Shown piece by piece: positions 5,844-12,291 of a stretch of DNA of 15,121 bases (position 1 is its first letter; each line of letters begins with the position of its first letter). A program made the translations under genes and the position numbers. The stretch is from Candidatus Bathyarchaeota archaeon B63 (GTDB taxonomy: Archaea; Thermoproteota; Bathyarchaeia; Bathyarchaeales; DTEX01): assembly GCA_001593845.1 (NCBI GenBank), contig LUCF01000002.1, forward strand, positions 1-15,121, in the 5' to 3' direction. The notes below the pieces were generated by a model that was not told the origin of the DNA, searched no databases, and saw nothing but the letters and a program-made list of their open reading frames with translations.

Positions 5844-6773
5844 TTGTTCAGGTTTAGAAGGGAGCAGAAGATTTTTGAGATTGGGAAGGTGAAGGTTGGC
5901 GGTCAACCTGGTGAGCTACCAACAGTCCTGATCGGGAGCATCTTCCACGAAGGACATAGAATAGTTAAAGATAGAAGGCAAGGCATCTTCGACAAGAAGA
6001 AGGCGGAGCATCTGATCAAATTACAGGAGGAACTCTCAGAGGAGACGGCTGTCCCCTGCATGCTCGACGTGGTAGGTGAAAACCCGAAGGCACTGATAAA
6101 ATATATAGATTTCGTTTCAGAAGTCACTGATGCCCCATTCCTGATAAATGGTCAAGAAGCATCTGTACGAATCGCCGCAGCTAAGCACGTAGCGGAAGTA
6201 GGCCTACATGAGAGGGCAGTCTATAACTCCATAAATTATACAGTTCAAGACGAAGAGATCAGGGAAATCAGAGAAACAAGGTTAAAGGCAGCGGTCATTC
6301 AAGCCTTCAACCCGAAAAACCCTCATCCACGAGGGATGATCTCGATACTGAGCGATAGCGGCGAGAAGGAAGGCCTAATTAAAGCCGCGTTGAAGGCTGG
6401 AATTGAAAAACCCATGATCCTCACGCCGGTCCTGGACATACCGAGTATAGGTTCAGCTGCTCACGGGATACACATCCTAAAAGAAGAGTTTGGAATGCCT
6501 ACGGGCACGGCTCCAGTAGGCGTTGTTGGAAGGTGGAGCAAAATCGATGAGCTTGGGAGGCACGCTAAAAGAGCATGCAGGGCCGGCGCCGCCGCAGTTG
6601 CTCAGGTAATGGGAGCAGACTTCATAATCTACGGCTCACTCGCCAAGGCGAGGGAGATATTTCCAGTCTGCGCCATGATCGACGCCGTAATAGCCTACAA
6701 CGCTGGGAACTACAAGGTAAAACCCCTAACGAAGAAGCATCCACTCTTTCATCTCTCCTTCAGGTTGAGCTGA
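5844..6773 (+). CDS. mtrH: MtrH-family methyltransferase (tetrahydromethanopterin S-methyltransferase subunit H)
   Basis: The 309-residue cytoplasmic protein is about full family length. It is a TIM-barrel methyltransferase that in methanogens moves the methyl group of N5-methyl-tetrahydromethanopterin to the corrinoid of the Mtr complex. Family features seen are the opening FRFRREQKIFEIGKVKVGGQ, PTVLIGSIFHEGH, the VPCMLDVVGENP strand, GMISILSDSGEKEGLIKAAL, and the C-terminal FPVCAMIDAVIAYNA segment. The start is TTG 5844 with GGTGATC upstream. No other mtr gene is nearby, so it is a solo copy. In non-methanogens such copies may feed methyl groups from other donors into the tetrahydromethanopterin pathway; this is inference. 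Family certainty is high and substrate is open. Confidence 0.9.
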   Translation: MFRFRREQKIFEIGKVKVGGQPGELPTVLIGSIFHEGHRIVKDRRQGIFDKKKAEHLIKLQEELSEETAVPCMLDVVGENPKALIKYIDFVSEVTDAPFLINGQEASVRIAAAKHVAEVGLHERAVYNSINYTVQDEEIREIRETRLKAAVIQAFNPKNPHPRGMISILSDSGEKEGLIKAALKAGIEKPMILTPVLDIPSIGSAAHGIHILKEEFGMPTGTAPVGVVGRWSKIDELGRHAKRACRAGAAAVAQVMGADFIIYGSLAKAREIFPVCAMIDAVIAYNAGNYKVKPLTKKHPLFHLSFRLS

Positions 6774-6877
6774 AAGGCTAGGAGCGGTGAATCTTAAGAT
6801 TCACGCGATGCTCCTCGGCTATTTCTCTGAGCCGGATGTCCCTCTGCATCCTCCTCAGCCCTTATTTTAAGGAGATC
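6774..6877. terminator. convergent intergenic region with palindrome
   Basis: The region separates mtrH (+) and the prenyltransferase (-). GTGAATCTTAAGATTCAC at 6787-6804 is a perfect 18-base palindrome, and flanking GGAGC (6781-6785) / GCTCC (6809-6813) can extend it. It could be a bidirectional terminator hairpin or a protein site. A 23-codon frame on the minus strand starts at an ATG near 6850 directly after GGAGG, but the spacing is too short for translation and I do not call it. Confidence 0.4.
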
Positions 6878-7750
6878 CTACTGTTTCCCCGCAAGGAAGG
6901 CCAGCAACCCCAGCAGCATCCATATCAAGATTATATTCTTTATCCTCCTAGCGTTTTGGCGCGTAGGTCTACGCAGCAGCATCACGGAGGATGATATGAA
7001 TCCGACGTCAGCGGCCGCGACTATCGGGACAAACCATGCTGAGACCAAACCAGCCAATGGCGGAATTAAGCTGAGCAGAACGGATGATAAGAAGAAGACC
7101 GAGGCGGTGATCGCCGCGGCCATCTCGCCATGAACAACCGCGATGGTCCTCATGCCCCGAGCCTCATCCCCAGTCACGTCGACTATGCCCTTCGCTACCT
7201 CGCGGCCAGTATTCGAGAAGAAAGCCATAAGTGAGAAGAGCAGAATCCTAGGGTCCAGAGAGTTCTTAACGAGTATGCCTCCATATATGAATGGGACAGC
7301 GACGCAGGAGCTCACGAGGAAGTTTCCCAGAAGGCCCGTTCTCTTACCCCTAAATGCATAGGCCACGGAGACGATTATGGAGAGCAATGCAAGAAGGGCG
7401 GCATATACATTCGTATAGAGCGCGGCGGCTAAGCCCACCATAATCAGCACCGCCGCTAGGATCAGGCTCTCCCTTAGCTCTATCATGCCGCTTGGGAGGG
7501 GACGATGAGGCTCATTAATCTTATCGATCTCGTAGTCGCAGTAATCATTAATCGCCATTGAGGCCCCCGAGAGTGTGAAGGCCGTGAGGGCCCCGAGCAG
7601 AACCTTGAACAGCATGTCCGGTGATACAGGCTCAGCTAGGGTTATCCACGCGCCTACAAGGACCGCTAGGCTCATCATTAACCCGTTAACTGGACGGATA
7701 ACCCTTATGAATCCGATGGCCTTTCTCCGCAAAGACAACGCCTCGATCAC
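6878..7750 (-). CDS. UbiA-family prenyltransferase, digeranylgeranylglyceryl phosphate synthase-like
   Basis: The 290-residue integral membrane protein has about eight to nine hydrophobic helices. The first Asp-rich motif, NDYCDYEID (residues 68-76), and the second, REVAKGIVDVTGDEARG (183-199), bind Mg2+-diphosphate in the UbiA superfamily. The second motif and overall length fit archaeal DGGGP synthase, which attaches the second geranylgeranyl chain to geranylgeranylglyceryl phosphate in ether-lipid synthesis. Other UbiA members (for example menaquinone or heme prenyltransferases) cannot be fully excluded. The start is GTG 7750 without a ribosome site; an AATAATTATT box at 7773-7782 lies about 28 bp upstream, consistent with a leaderless transcript. 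It diverges from proB. Confidence 0.85.
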   Translation of the reverse strand: MIEALSLRRKAIGFIRVIRPVNGLMMSLAVLVGAWITLAEPVSPDMLFKVLLGALTAFTLSGASMAINDYCDYEIDKINEPHRPLPSGMIELRESLILAAVLIMVGLAAALYTNVYAALLALLSIIVSVAYAFRGKRTGLLGNFLVSSCVAVPFIYGGILVKNSLDPRILLFSLMAFFSNTGREVAKGIVDVTGDEARGMRTIAVVHGEMAAAITASVFFLSSVLLSLIPPLAGLVSAWFVPIVAAADVGFISSSVMLLRRPTRQNARRIKNIILIWMLLGLLAFLAGKQ

Positions 7751-7770
7751 AACTCAAAGAGGAGTATCAG

Positions 7771-7876
7771 TGAATAATTATTTTTCGGACCGAACAGAGA
7801 ATCCCCTGAAGCTCGAGGCAAGCTCTGCAGACTCATCGTCTTCAGGGAAAAAGATAAAAGATGATGTAATCTACGG
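7771..7876. promoter_or_regulatory. divergent promoters of the prenyltransferase and proBA
   Basis: On the minus strand, AATAATTATT (7773-7782) is placed for the leaderless GTG at 7750. On the plus strand, AAAGATAAAA (7850-7859) is an A-rich TATA-like box that would start transcription close to 7877-7885, right at the proB start. No clear operator or riboswitch structure is visible between them. Confidence 0.45.
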
Positions 7877-9028
7877 ATGAGAGGACAGTCGATGACTGGG
7901 AAGCTCGTTGTCGTGAAGATTGGAACAGGAAGCCTCGTGAAGAGCGATGGGAGGCTTAACCTGGAAGCGATGAAGAGCCTCGTGGGCCAGATAGCGAAGG
8001 CCGTGGAGAAGGGGCATAAGGTGATCCTCGTTACGTCCGGGGCTATAGCGGCTGGGATAGCTGAGCTTAACGTCAAGCCCAACCCGAACGATATAGTCTT
8101 TAAACAGGCATGTGCGGCGGCTGGCCAGAGCATATTGATGTCCCATTATAGGGAGCTCTTTGGGGCCTATGGGTTGAAGGTGGCTCAGGTCCTCTTAACC
8201 GAGAGGGACCTAGCGGACCGCACCTCATATCTGCATACATGCAATGTCCTTGATAGACTGCTTCAGCTCGGCGTGATACCGATCGTTAATGAGAACGACG
8301 TCACATCGATCAACGAGATAATCCCCGTCATGAAGGGCCAAAAGGTCAACTTCAGCGATAACGATATACTCTCAGTCCTGATAGCCAACGCGACCGAGGC
8401 CGACTTAATAGTGATCCTAACGACGGTTGATGGTGTCTACACGAAGAGCCCAGGGAAGCCGGGTGCGAGGCTCATCCCAGTCGTTGAGAAGATAACTCCG
8501 GAGCTGAGGAAGGCGGGGGAGGGGAAGAGCAGGTTCGGCCGGGGAGGTATGAAGACTAAGATCCAGGCTGCCGAGATAGCGATGAGGAGCGGCATCCCCC
8601 TGATAATCGCGAATGGCGCGAGGGAGAACGTGCTGTTAGACGCATTGGAGGGGAAGCATGTGGGGACATACTTTAAGCCGTCTGAGAAGGGCCTCCCGGG
8701 AATCAAGAGGTGGATAGCCTACGGCGCCGGGGCTAAGGGGCAGATCCGAGTTAATGAGGGCGCGATGAGGGCGATACTGAAAGGCGCAAGCCTCCTAGCA
8801 GTCGGGATTGAGAGCGTCACCGGGCGCTTCCAGATAGGGGAGGTGGTGAGCCTCGTGGGGCCGGATGGTAGGGAATTCGCTCGGGGAATAGCCAACTATA
8901 CAAGCGAGGAGATCAACCTAATCAAGGGGATGAATACCTCCCAGATCAGGAGAACTCTAGGTTATATTAGGCAGAAGGATGTAATAAATAGGAAAAGGAT
9001 GTTCTTGAGGGAGGAGAGTAAAGAATGA
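7877..9028 (+). CDS. proB: glutamate 5-kinase with C-terminal PUA domain
   Basis: The protein has 383 residues. Glutamate 5-kinase phosphorylates glutamate with ATP, the first step of proline synthesis. The amino-acid kinase domain spans about 6-265: VVVKIGTGSLV, VILVTSGAIAAG, the glutamate-pocket NENDVTS, FSDNDILS, LTTVDGVYT and the FGRGGMKTKIQAA segment that contacts nucleotide. A PUA domain follows at about 283-370, as in bacterial ProB. Two starts are possible: ATG 7877, nearly leaderless behind the TATA-like box, or ATG 7892, with GAGGAC upstream and giving MTGKLVVVKIG. Its stop overlaps the proA start (ATGA), so the pair is an operon. The assignment is strong. Confidence 0.95.
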   Translation: MRGQSMTGKLVVVKIGTGSLVKSDGRLNLEAMKSLVGQIAKAVEKGHKVILVTSGAIAAGIAELNVKPNPNDIVFKQACAAAGQSILMSHYRELFGAYGLKVAQVLLTERDLADRTSYLHTCNVLDRLLQLGVIPIVNENDVTSINEIIPVMKGQKVNFSDNDILSVLIANATEADLIVILTTVDGVYTKSPGKPGARLIPVVEKITPELRKAGEGKSRFGRGGMKTKIQAAEIAMRSGIPLIIANGARENVLLDALEGKHVGTYFKPSEKGLPGIKRWIAYGAGAKGQIRVNEGAMRAILKGASLLAVGIESVTGRFQIGEVVSLVGPDGREFARGIANYTSEEINLIKGMNTSQIRRTLGYIRQKDVINRKRMFLREESKE

Positions 9029-10278
9029 GTAGTAGCCTAATATTGGAGATCTGCAAGAAGGCTAAGGCCGCCTCATATAAGATGGCAGGGCTACCGACGG
9101 AGATTAAGAATCGAGCTCTCCTCAACATGGCTGAGGCACTAGAGAGGAACGTCCAGGAGATCCTCGAAGCAAATCAGAAGGACGTCGAAGCCTCAAAGAA
9201 AAAGGGAGTGAAGGAAGCCCTACTCGACCGACTTATCCTTAACGAGGGGAGGGTCGCGAAGATGGCCCAGTGCCTAAGGGAAGTCGCCTCCCTACCAGAC
9301 CCAGTCGGCGAGATAGTTAAGACATGGACAAGGCCGAACGGGCTTATAATAGGGCAGCTAAGAGTCCCGCTGGGCGTCGTAGCCGTCATATATGAATCGA
9401 GGCCCGATGTCACATCCGACGCGTCCGGGATATGCCTCAAATCCGGCAACGTCGTCATCCTGAGAGGAGGGTCCGACGCGATCAACTCGAACATCACGAT
9501 CGGCAGGATTCTAAGTGAGGCAGCTGAGGATTCAGGCGTCCCAGAGGGCGCGATTCAGGTCGTCCCAACCACTGAGAGAAGCGCAGCTGTAGAGCTCATG
9601 AAGATGCGGGGCTACGTTGATGTCCTCATTCCGAGGGGCGGAGCAGGACTGATCAAGGCTGTTATTGAGAACGCGAAGGTTCCGGTGATAGAGACGGGGA
9701 CGGGGAACTGCCACATCTACGTGGAGGAGGATGCCGACCTACCACGAGCCATAGACATAATCATCAACGCCAAGTGCCAGAGGCCTGGAACTTGCAACTC
9801 CGCAGAGAAGGTCCTCGTTCATCGACGGGTCGCCGCCGAGTTCATCCCAAAAGCCGTGGAGGCCCTCCGAGGACATGGGGTCGAGGTTAGAGGCTGCGAG
9901 GAGACACGAAAGATCGTCCCCGACGTTATCCCGGCAACGGAGGAAGACTGGTACACGGAGTACCTCGACCTTATAATCGCATTCAAGGTCGTGAGCGGGC
10001 TGGATGAGGCTGTAAACCACATTAACAAGTACGGCACCAAACATTCGGATTCCATATTGACCTCCGACTTCAGCAAGGCCCTGAGGTTCATCAGGGAAGT
10101 TGACTCGGCCGCCGTCTACTGGAACGCTTCGACCCGCTTCACTGACGGCAACCAATACGGGCTTGGCGCAGAGATTGGCATAAGCACGCAGAAGCTACAT
10201 GCCCGCGGGCCAATGAGCGTCCAGCACTTGACGACGATTAAATACTTCATCCTGGGAAGGGGACACATAAGGGAATAA
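9025..10278 (+). CDS. proA: gamma-glutamyl phosphate reductase (glutamate-5-semialdehyde dehydrogenase)
   Basis: The 417-residue, full-length enzyme uses NADPH to reduce gamma-glutamyl phosphate from ProB to glutamate 5-semialdehyde. It is an aldehyde-dehydrogenase-fold protein. The substrate-region motif VPLGVVAVIYESRPDVTSDA (residues 114-133), the LIPRGGAGLI loop (201-210) and ETGTGNCHIYV (223-233) are seen. The catalytic Cys 257 lies in RPGTCNSAEKVL, and YGLGAEIGISTQKLHARGPM is near the end. ATG 9025 overlaps the proB stop by four bases. ProC, needed to finish proline, is not in the window. Confidence 0.96.
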   Translation: MSSSLILEICKKAKAASYKMAGLPTEIKNRALLNMAEALERNVQEILEANQKDVEASKKKGVKEALLDRLILNEGRVAKMAQCLREVASLPDPVGEIVKTWTRPNGLIIGQLRVPLGVVAVIYESRPDVTSDASGICLKSGNVVILRGGSDAINSNITIGRILSEAAEDSGVPEGAIQVVPTTERSAAVELMKMRGYVDVLIPRGGAGLIKAVIENAKVPVIETGTGNCHIYVEEDADLPRAIDIIINAKCQRPGTCNSAEKVLVHRRVAAEFIPKAVEALRGHGVEVRGCEETRKIVPDVIPATEEDWYTEYLDLIIAFKVVSGLDEAVNHINKYGTKHSDSILTSDFSKALRFIREVDSAAVYWNASTRFTDGNQYGLGAEIGISTQKLHARGPMSVQHLTTIKYFILGRGHIRE

Positions 10279-10482
10279 GAGCGTGATCCAAAAGGTTCAA
10301 TTTCCAAGCCAGCCTATTCGTCTTTCTTCAACCCTTAATTTGCATTAGTAATTCACTAGGTGTTCTTCATTATAAAGCATGTTGGATACAAAAGCATAGA
10401 CGTGCATGCACATTGCAACCTCATCACTCTCTCCACTAGAAAATCTTTTAGCAAATAATACCATTTAGTTCACTGAGGAATT
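10279..10482 (+). promoter_or_regulatory. intergenic region with inverted-repeat copy and nuclease-gene promoter
   Basis: This 205-base gap holds no gene. It contains the left copy of the 43-nt repeat (10383-10425). Downstream are two TATA-like stretches, AAATCTTTTA (10441-10450) and AAATAATA (10453-10460). A short GAGG at 10475-10478, five bases before ATG 10484, could serve as ribosome site if the first box is used. The proA end lacks an obvious hairpin terminator. Confidence 0.4.
10383..10425 (+). repeat. left copy of 43-nt inverted repeat
   Basis: It starts TGGATACAAAAGCATAGACG and contains the self-complementary core GTGCATGCAC. It is the reverse complement of 14109-14151 at 41 of 43 positions; the two differences are at 10412 and 10418. 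Beyond 10383 the match continues weakly with a 3-base gap (the shared word AAGCA). It lies about 60 bp upstream of the nuclease gene. Confidence 0.85.
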
Positions 10483-10483
10483 T

Positions 10484-11173
10484 ATGATCGTTGAGCGGGA
10501 AGTCCTAATCTCCGTTCTGAACCTCACCAAGAACGGTAAAGCAAGAATAAAAGATGTGATCCGGGATGCCAAGGTATCCACTCAAGCGGCATGTCAAATA
10601 TTAGATAGGAACATGGCCAGCGGGATACTCCGGATAGCAGGCTCCGCAGTAATGGCCACTCCGGAACAGCGGCTGAGAATAGCCATTAAGGCAGTAAGCC
10701 TAGGCGCCGATGTGGAGAGGGTCTGCAAGCATCTCCGCTGGGAGGAATTCGAGGAGATCTCGGCAATAGCATTGGAGGCGAACGGGTTTAAAGTTAAGAA
10801 GCACTTCCGATTCGTCTGGAACAGAAAGAGGTTCGAGATCGATCTGGTTGCGTTGAAGAGGCCATTTGTGGTATGTGTTGATTGCAAACGGTGGTGCCAG
10901 GGATGGATGGGCGCCGCCAGTAGGAAGGTAGCGGAGAAGCAGATCGAAAGAACAAGGATCTTAGCAGAGGCCTCAGCGAAGCTGGCTAAGAAGATCGGGA
11001 TTGATGGGTGGGATCAAGCATGCTTCGTTCCGGTGATCGTCTCCCTTCTCCCATCGATCTCCAAGTTCCATAAGGCCAGCCCTATAGTGCCGATAATCCA
11101 GCTGAGAAGCTTTATCCAAGCCATGCCCGCCCACCTTGATGAGATCGATCATTACTGGGTTTTCCTTCATTGA
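10484..11173 (+). CDS. winged-helix plus PD-(D/E)XK nuclease-like protein
   Basis: The protein has 229 residues. Residues 1-60 look like a winged helix (KDVIRDAKVSTQAACQILDR). Residues 84-140 hold a restriction-endonuclease-like core: helix WEEFEEISAIALEANGFKV with E90/E91, then FEIDLVAL with D120, then VCVDCKRW with D133-x-K135, the PD-(D/E)XK arrangement. The C-terminus (FVPVIVSLLPS...PIVPIIQLRSFIQ) resembles archaeal homologues I recall as hypothetical or Mrr-like nucleases. It probably cuts or binds structured or foreign DNA; target and activity are unknown. It opens the repeat-bracketed region and has no partner methyltransferase nearby, so a classical restriction-modification system is unlikely. 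Confidence 0.8.
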   Translation: MIVEREVLISVLNLTKNGKARIKDVIRDAKVSTQAACQILDRNMASGILRIAGSAVMATPEQRLRIAIKAVSLGADVERVCKHLRWEEFEEISAIALEANGFKVKKHFRFVWNRKRFEIDLVALKRPFVVCVDCKRWCQGWMGAASRKVAEKQIERTRILAEASAKLAKKIGIDGWDQACFVPVIVSLLPSISKFHKASPIVPIIQLRSFIQAMPAHLDEIDHYWVFLH

Positions 11174-11464
11174 TTTTTATAGTCCCCAAAGGTATGGCCT
11201 AATAATGTGCCCATTAACAATAATGGAGAAATTCATCATTATTGAAGCAAAAAAGGACAAAAATATAGGCTAAAATCCCCGGGGAGAACTTCTATTCCTA
11301 ATATGCCTGATCTCCCCCCTTTATAGAGAGGCTCTCTAGGTAAAATTTCCCCTTCATTTTCTGAGTTCAATAGAGAGCGAATATCATCCAGCAAGTATCG
11401 CGCATATTAGTAGATCTTATTAACTCTCTTGGACAAATTTTCAAGCCAGAAGGAGGCTTGAAAA
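11174..11464 (+). promoter_or_regulatory. inverted-repeat-rich intergenic region and wHTH promoter
   Basis: The 291-base gap has no supported gene. It contains several inverted repeats: CAATAATG/CATTATTG (11218-11225, 11237-11244), GGGGAGA/TCTCCCC (11281-11287, 11311-11317), and TAGAGAG-G-CTCTCTA (11324-11338). A TATA-like CTTATTAA at 11416-11423 would start transcription near 11444. A 10-bp hairpin (11438-11464) abuts the start codon. The density of repeats suggests operators or a small structured RNA; I cannot tell which. Confidence 0.45.
11438..11464 (+). promoter_or_regulatory. 10-bp inverted repeat including the ribosome site of the wHTH gene
   Basis: TTTTCAAGCC, loop AGAAGGA, then GGCTTGAAAA pair perfectly and end exactly before ATG 11465. 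The ribosome site GGAGG (11452-11456) lies across the loop and the right arm, so the RNA hairpin would limit ribosome access. As DNA, the site overlaps the predicted transcription start and could be an operator for the encoded winged-helix protein. Confidence 0.6.
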
Positions 11465-11758
11465 ATGGCTAAAATCGCCAAAGAGCTAATAGAGATAGTA
11501 AATATGTCCATGCCATTCCCAGCGGACGTCCTCAGAGCATACGCGCGCCTAGGCGAGGTCTTCACCAGCGGAGATCTAGCTAGGGAAGCTAAGATTCCGA
11601 GGTCAACGGCAAAGTACTACATTAGGAAGATGGTTGATCTACACATGATCTCAAAGGTGCCGTATAGGAAGAAATATCAAAAATATGCCAATGCACATAG
11701 ATTCTCAGACTGGCTTCAGGATCTCCTCAGGCTGGCGTTAAGGCCGCTTGAGGAGTGA
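11465..11758 (+). CDS. small winged-helix DNA-binding protein
   Basis: The protein is 97 residues. The centre reads YARLGEVFTSGDLAREAKIP followed by RSTAKYYIRKMVDLHMISKV, a MarR/ArsR-like winged-helix fold: helix, turn, recognition helix RSTAKYYIRKM, and a wing PYRKKYQKYA. There are no Cys pairs or sensor domain, so it is a stand-alone DNA binder. A perfect inverted repeat sits at its own start, suggesting autorepression. The Hjc-like gene follows after nine bases and is very likely co-transcribed. The exact family is not recognised; the HTH call is well supported. Confidence 0.78.
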   Translation: MAKIAKELIEIVNMSMPFPADVLRAYARLGEVFTSGDLAREAKIPRSTAKYYIRKMVDLHMISKVPYRKKYQKYANAHRFSDWLQDLLRLALRPLEE

Positions 11759-11767
11759 TCCACCAAA

Positions 11768-12250
11768 ATGGTGAGGTTATTGTCGCTGAGAGACTTAGCT
11801 CTAAAGGATAAGAGTGGGGATAGGAGTAGCCGTGGACGCAGAGGCCGCCGTCTAACATCGAAGGAGAGCAGAAAAATGAGGCGGCGGGGCTATGATGCTG
11901 AGAGGGCGCTTGTTAGGAAACTTCGATCTTTAGGATTCAAGGCGGTGAGGGTGCCGAGCTCCGCACCGAGCTCCGAGCCTCTGCCAGACCTCTTCGGAAC
12001 TCTTAATGAGGGAGTTCTGGCCGTCGAGGTTAAGGCTTCAAGTGGGGATAAGATATACTTCAGCTCAAGTCAGGTCAAGAAGCTCTTTGAGTTTCTTGAG
12101 ATGTTCGATCTATACCGGGAGAAGGTCGCCTTGCTAGTAGGTAAATTCCCCTACAGATGGATCTTCAAAAGGGTGGAGAAAGTTGATAACTATGTCCTCC
12201 GTAGAGATGAGAAGAGCAACATACAGCTAGAGGAGATCTTCAAAGGCTGA
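11768..12250 (+). CDS. Hjc-like archaeal Holliday junction resolvase
   Basis: The protein has 160 residues. The Hjc/Hje nuclease core is at about 38-135: RRRGYDAERALVRKLRSLGF with E45, PLPDLFG with D74, and AVEVKASSGDKIYFSSSQV with E87 and K89, the PD-(D/E)XK active site. A VKKLFEFLEMFD helix follows. Hjc cuts four-way DNA junctions in recombination and replication-fork repair. Archaeal Hjc is usually about 120-145 residues; here about 36 Arg/Lys/Ser-rich residues precede the core. An internal ATG at 11876, with AGGAGA upstream, would give a 124-residue protein of normal size. ATG 11768 has GGAGTGATC before it and lies nine bases after the wHTH gene. It may be the housekeeping enzyme or an island-encoded relative. 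Confidence 0.85.
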   Translation: MVRLLSLRDLALKDKSGDRSSRGRRGRRLTSKESRKMRRRGYDAERALVRKLRSLGFKAVRVPSSAPSSEPLPDLFGTLNEGVLAVEVKASSGDKIYFSSSQVKKLFEFLEMFDLYREKVALLVGKFPYRWIFKRVEKVDNYVLRRDEKSNIQLEEIFKG

Positions 12251-12291
12251 GCGAAGGGGATTGACTGTTTGTCAAGCATCGACAGAATGGC

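Noticed and set aside
6782..6852. 23-codon minus-strand frame beginning right after GGAGG
   Set aside because: The ribosome site touches the ATG, the product is too short to assess, and it reads through the palindrome.
7747..8146. Minus-strand frames opposite proB
   Set aside because: They are shadows of the highly conserved kinase domain; no ribosome site or domain.
10279..10380. tRNA or small RNA gene after proA
   Set aside because: No tRNA-like T-arm or acceptor pairing could be found; the sequence is plain AT-rich intergenic DNA.
10484..12250. Restriction-modification system
   Set aside because: Nuclease-type domains are present, but no methyltransferase or specificity subunit is encoded nearby.
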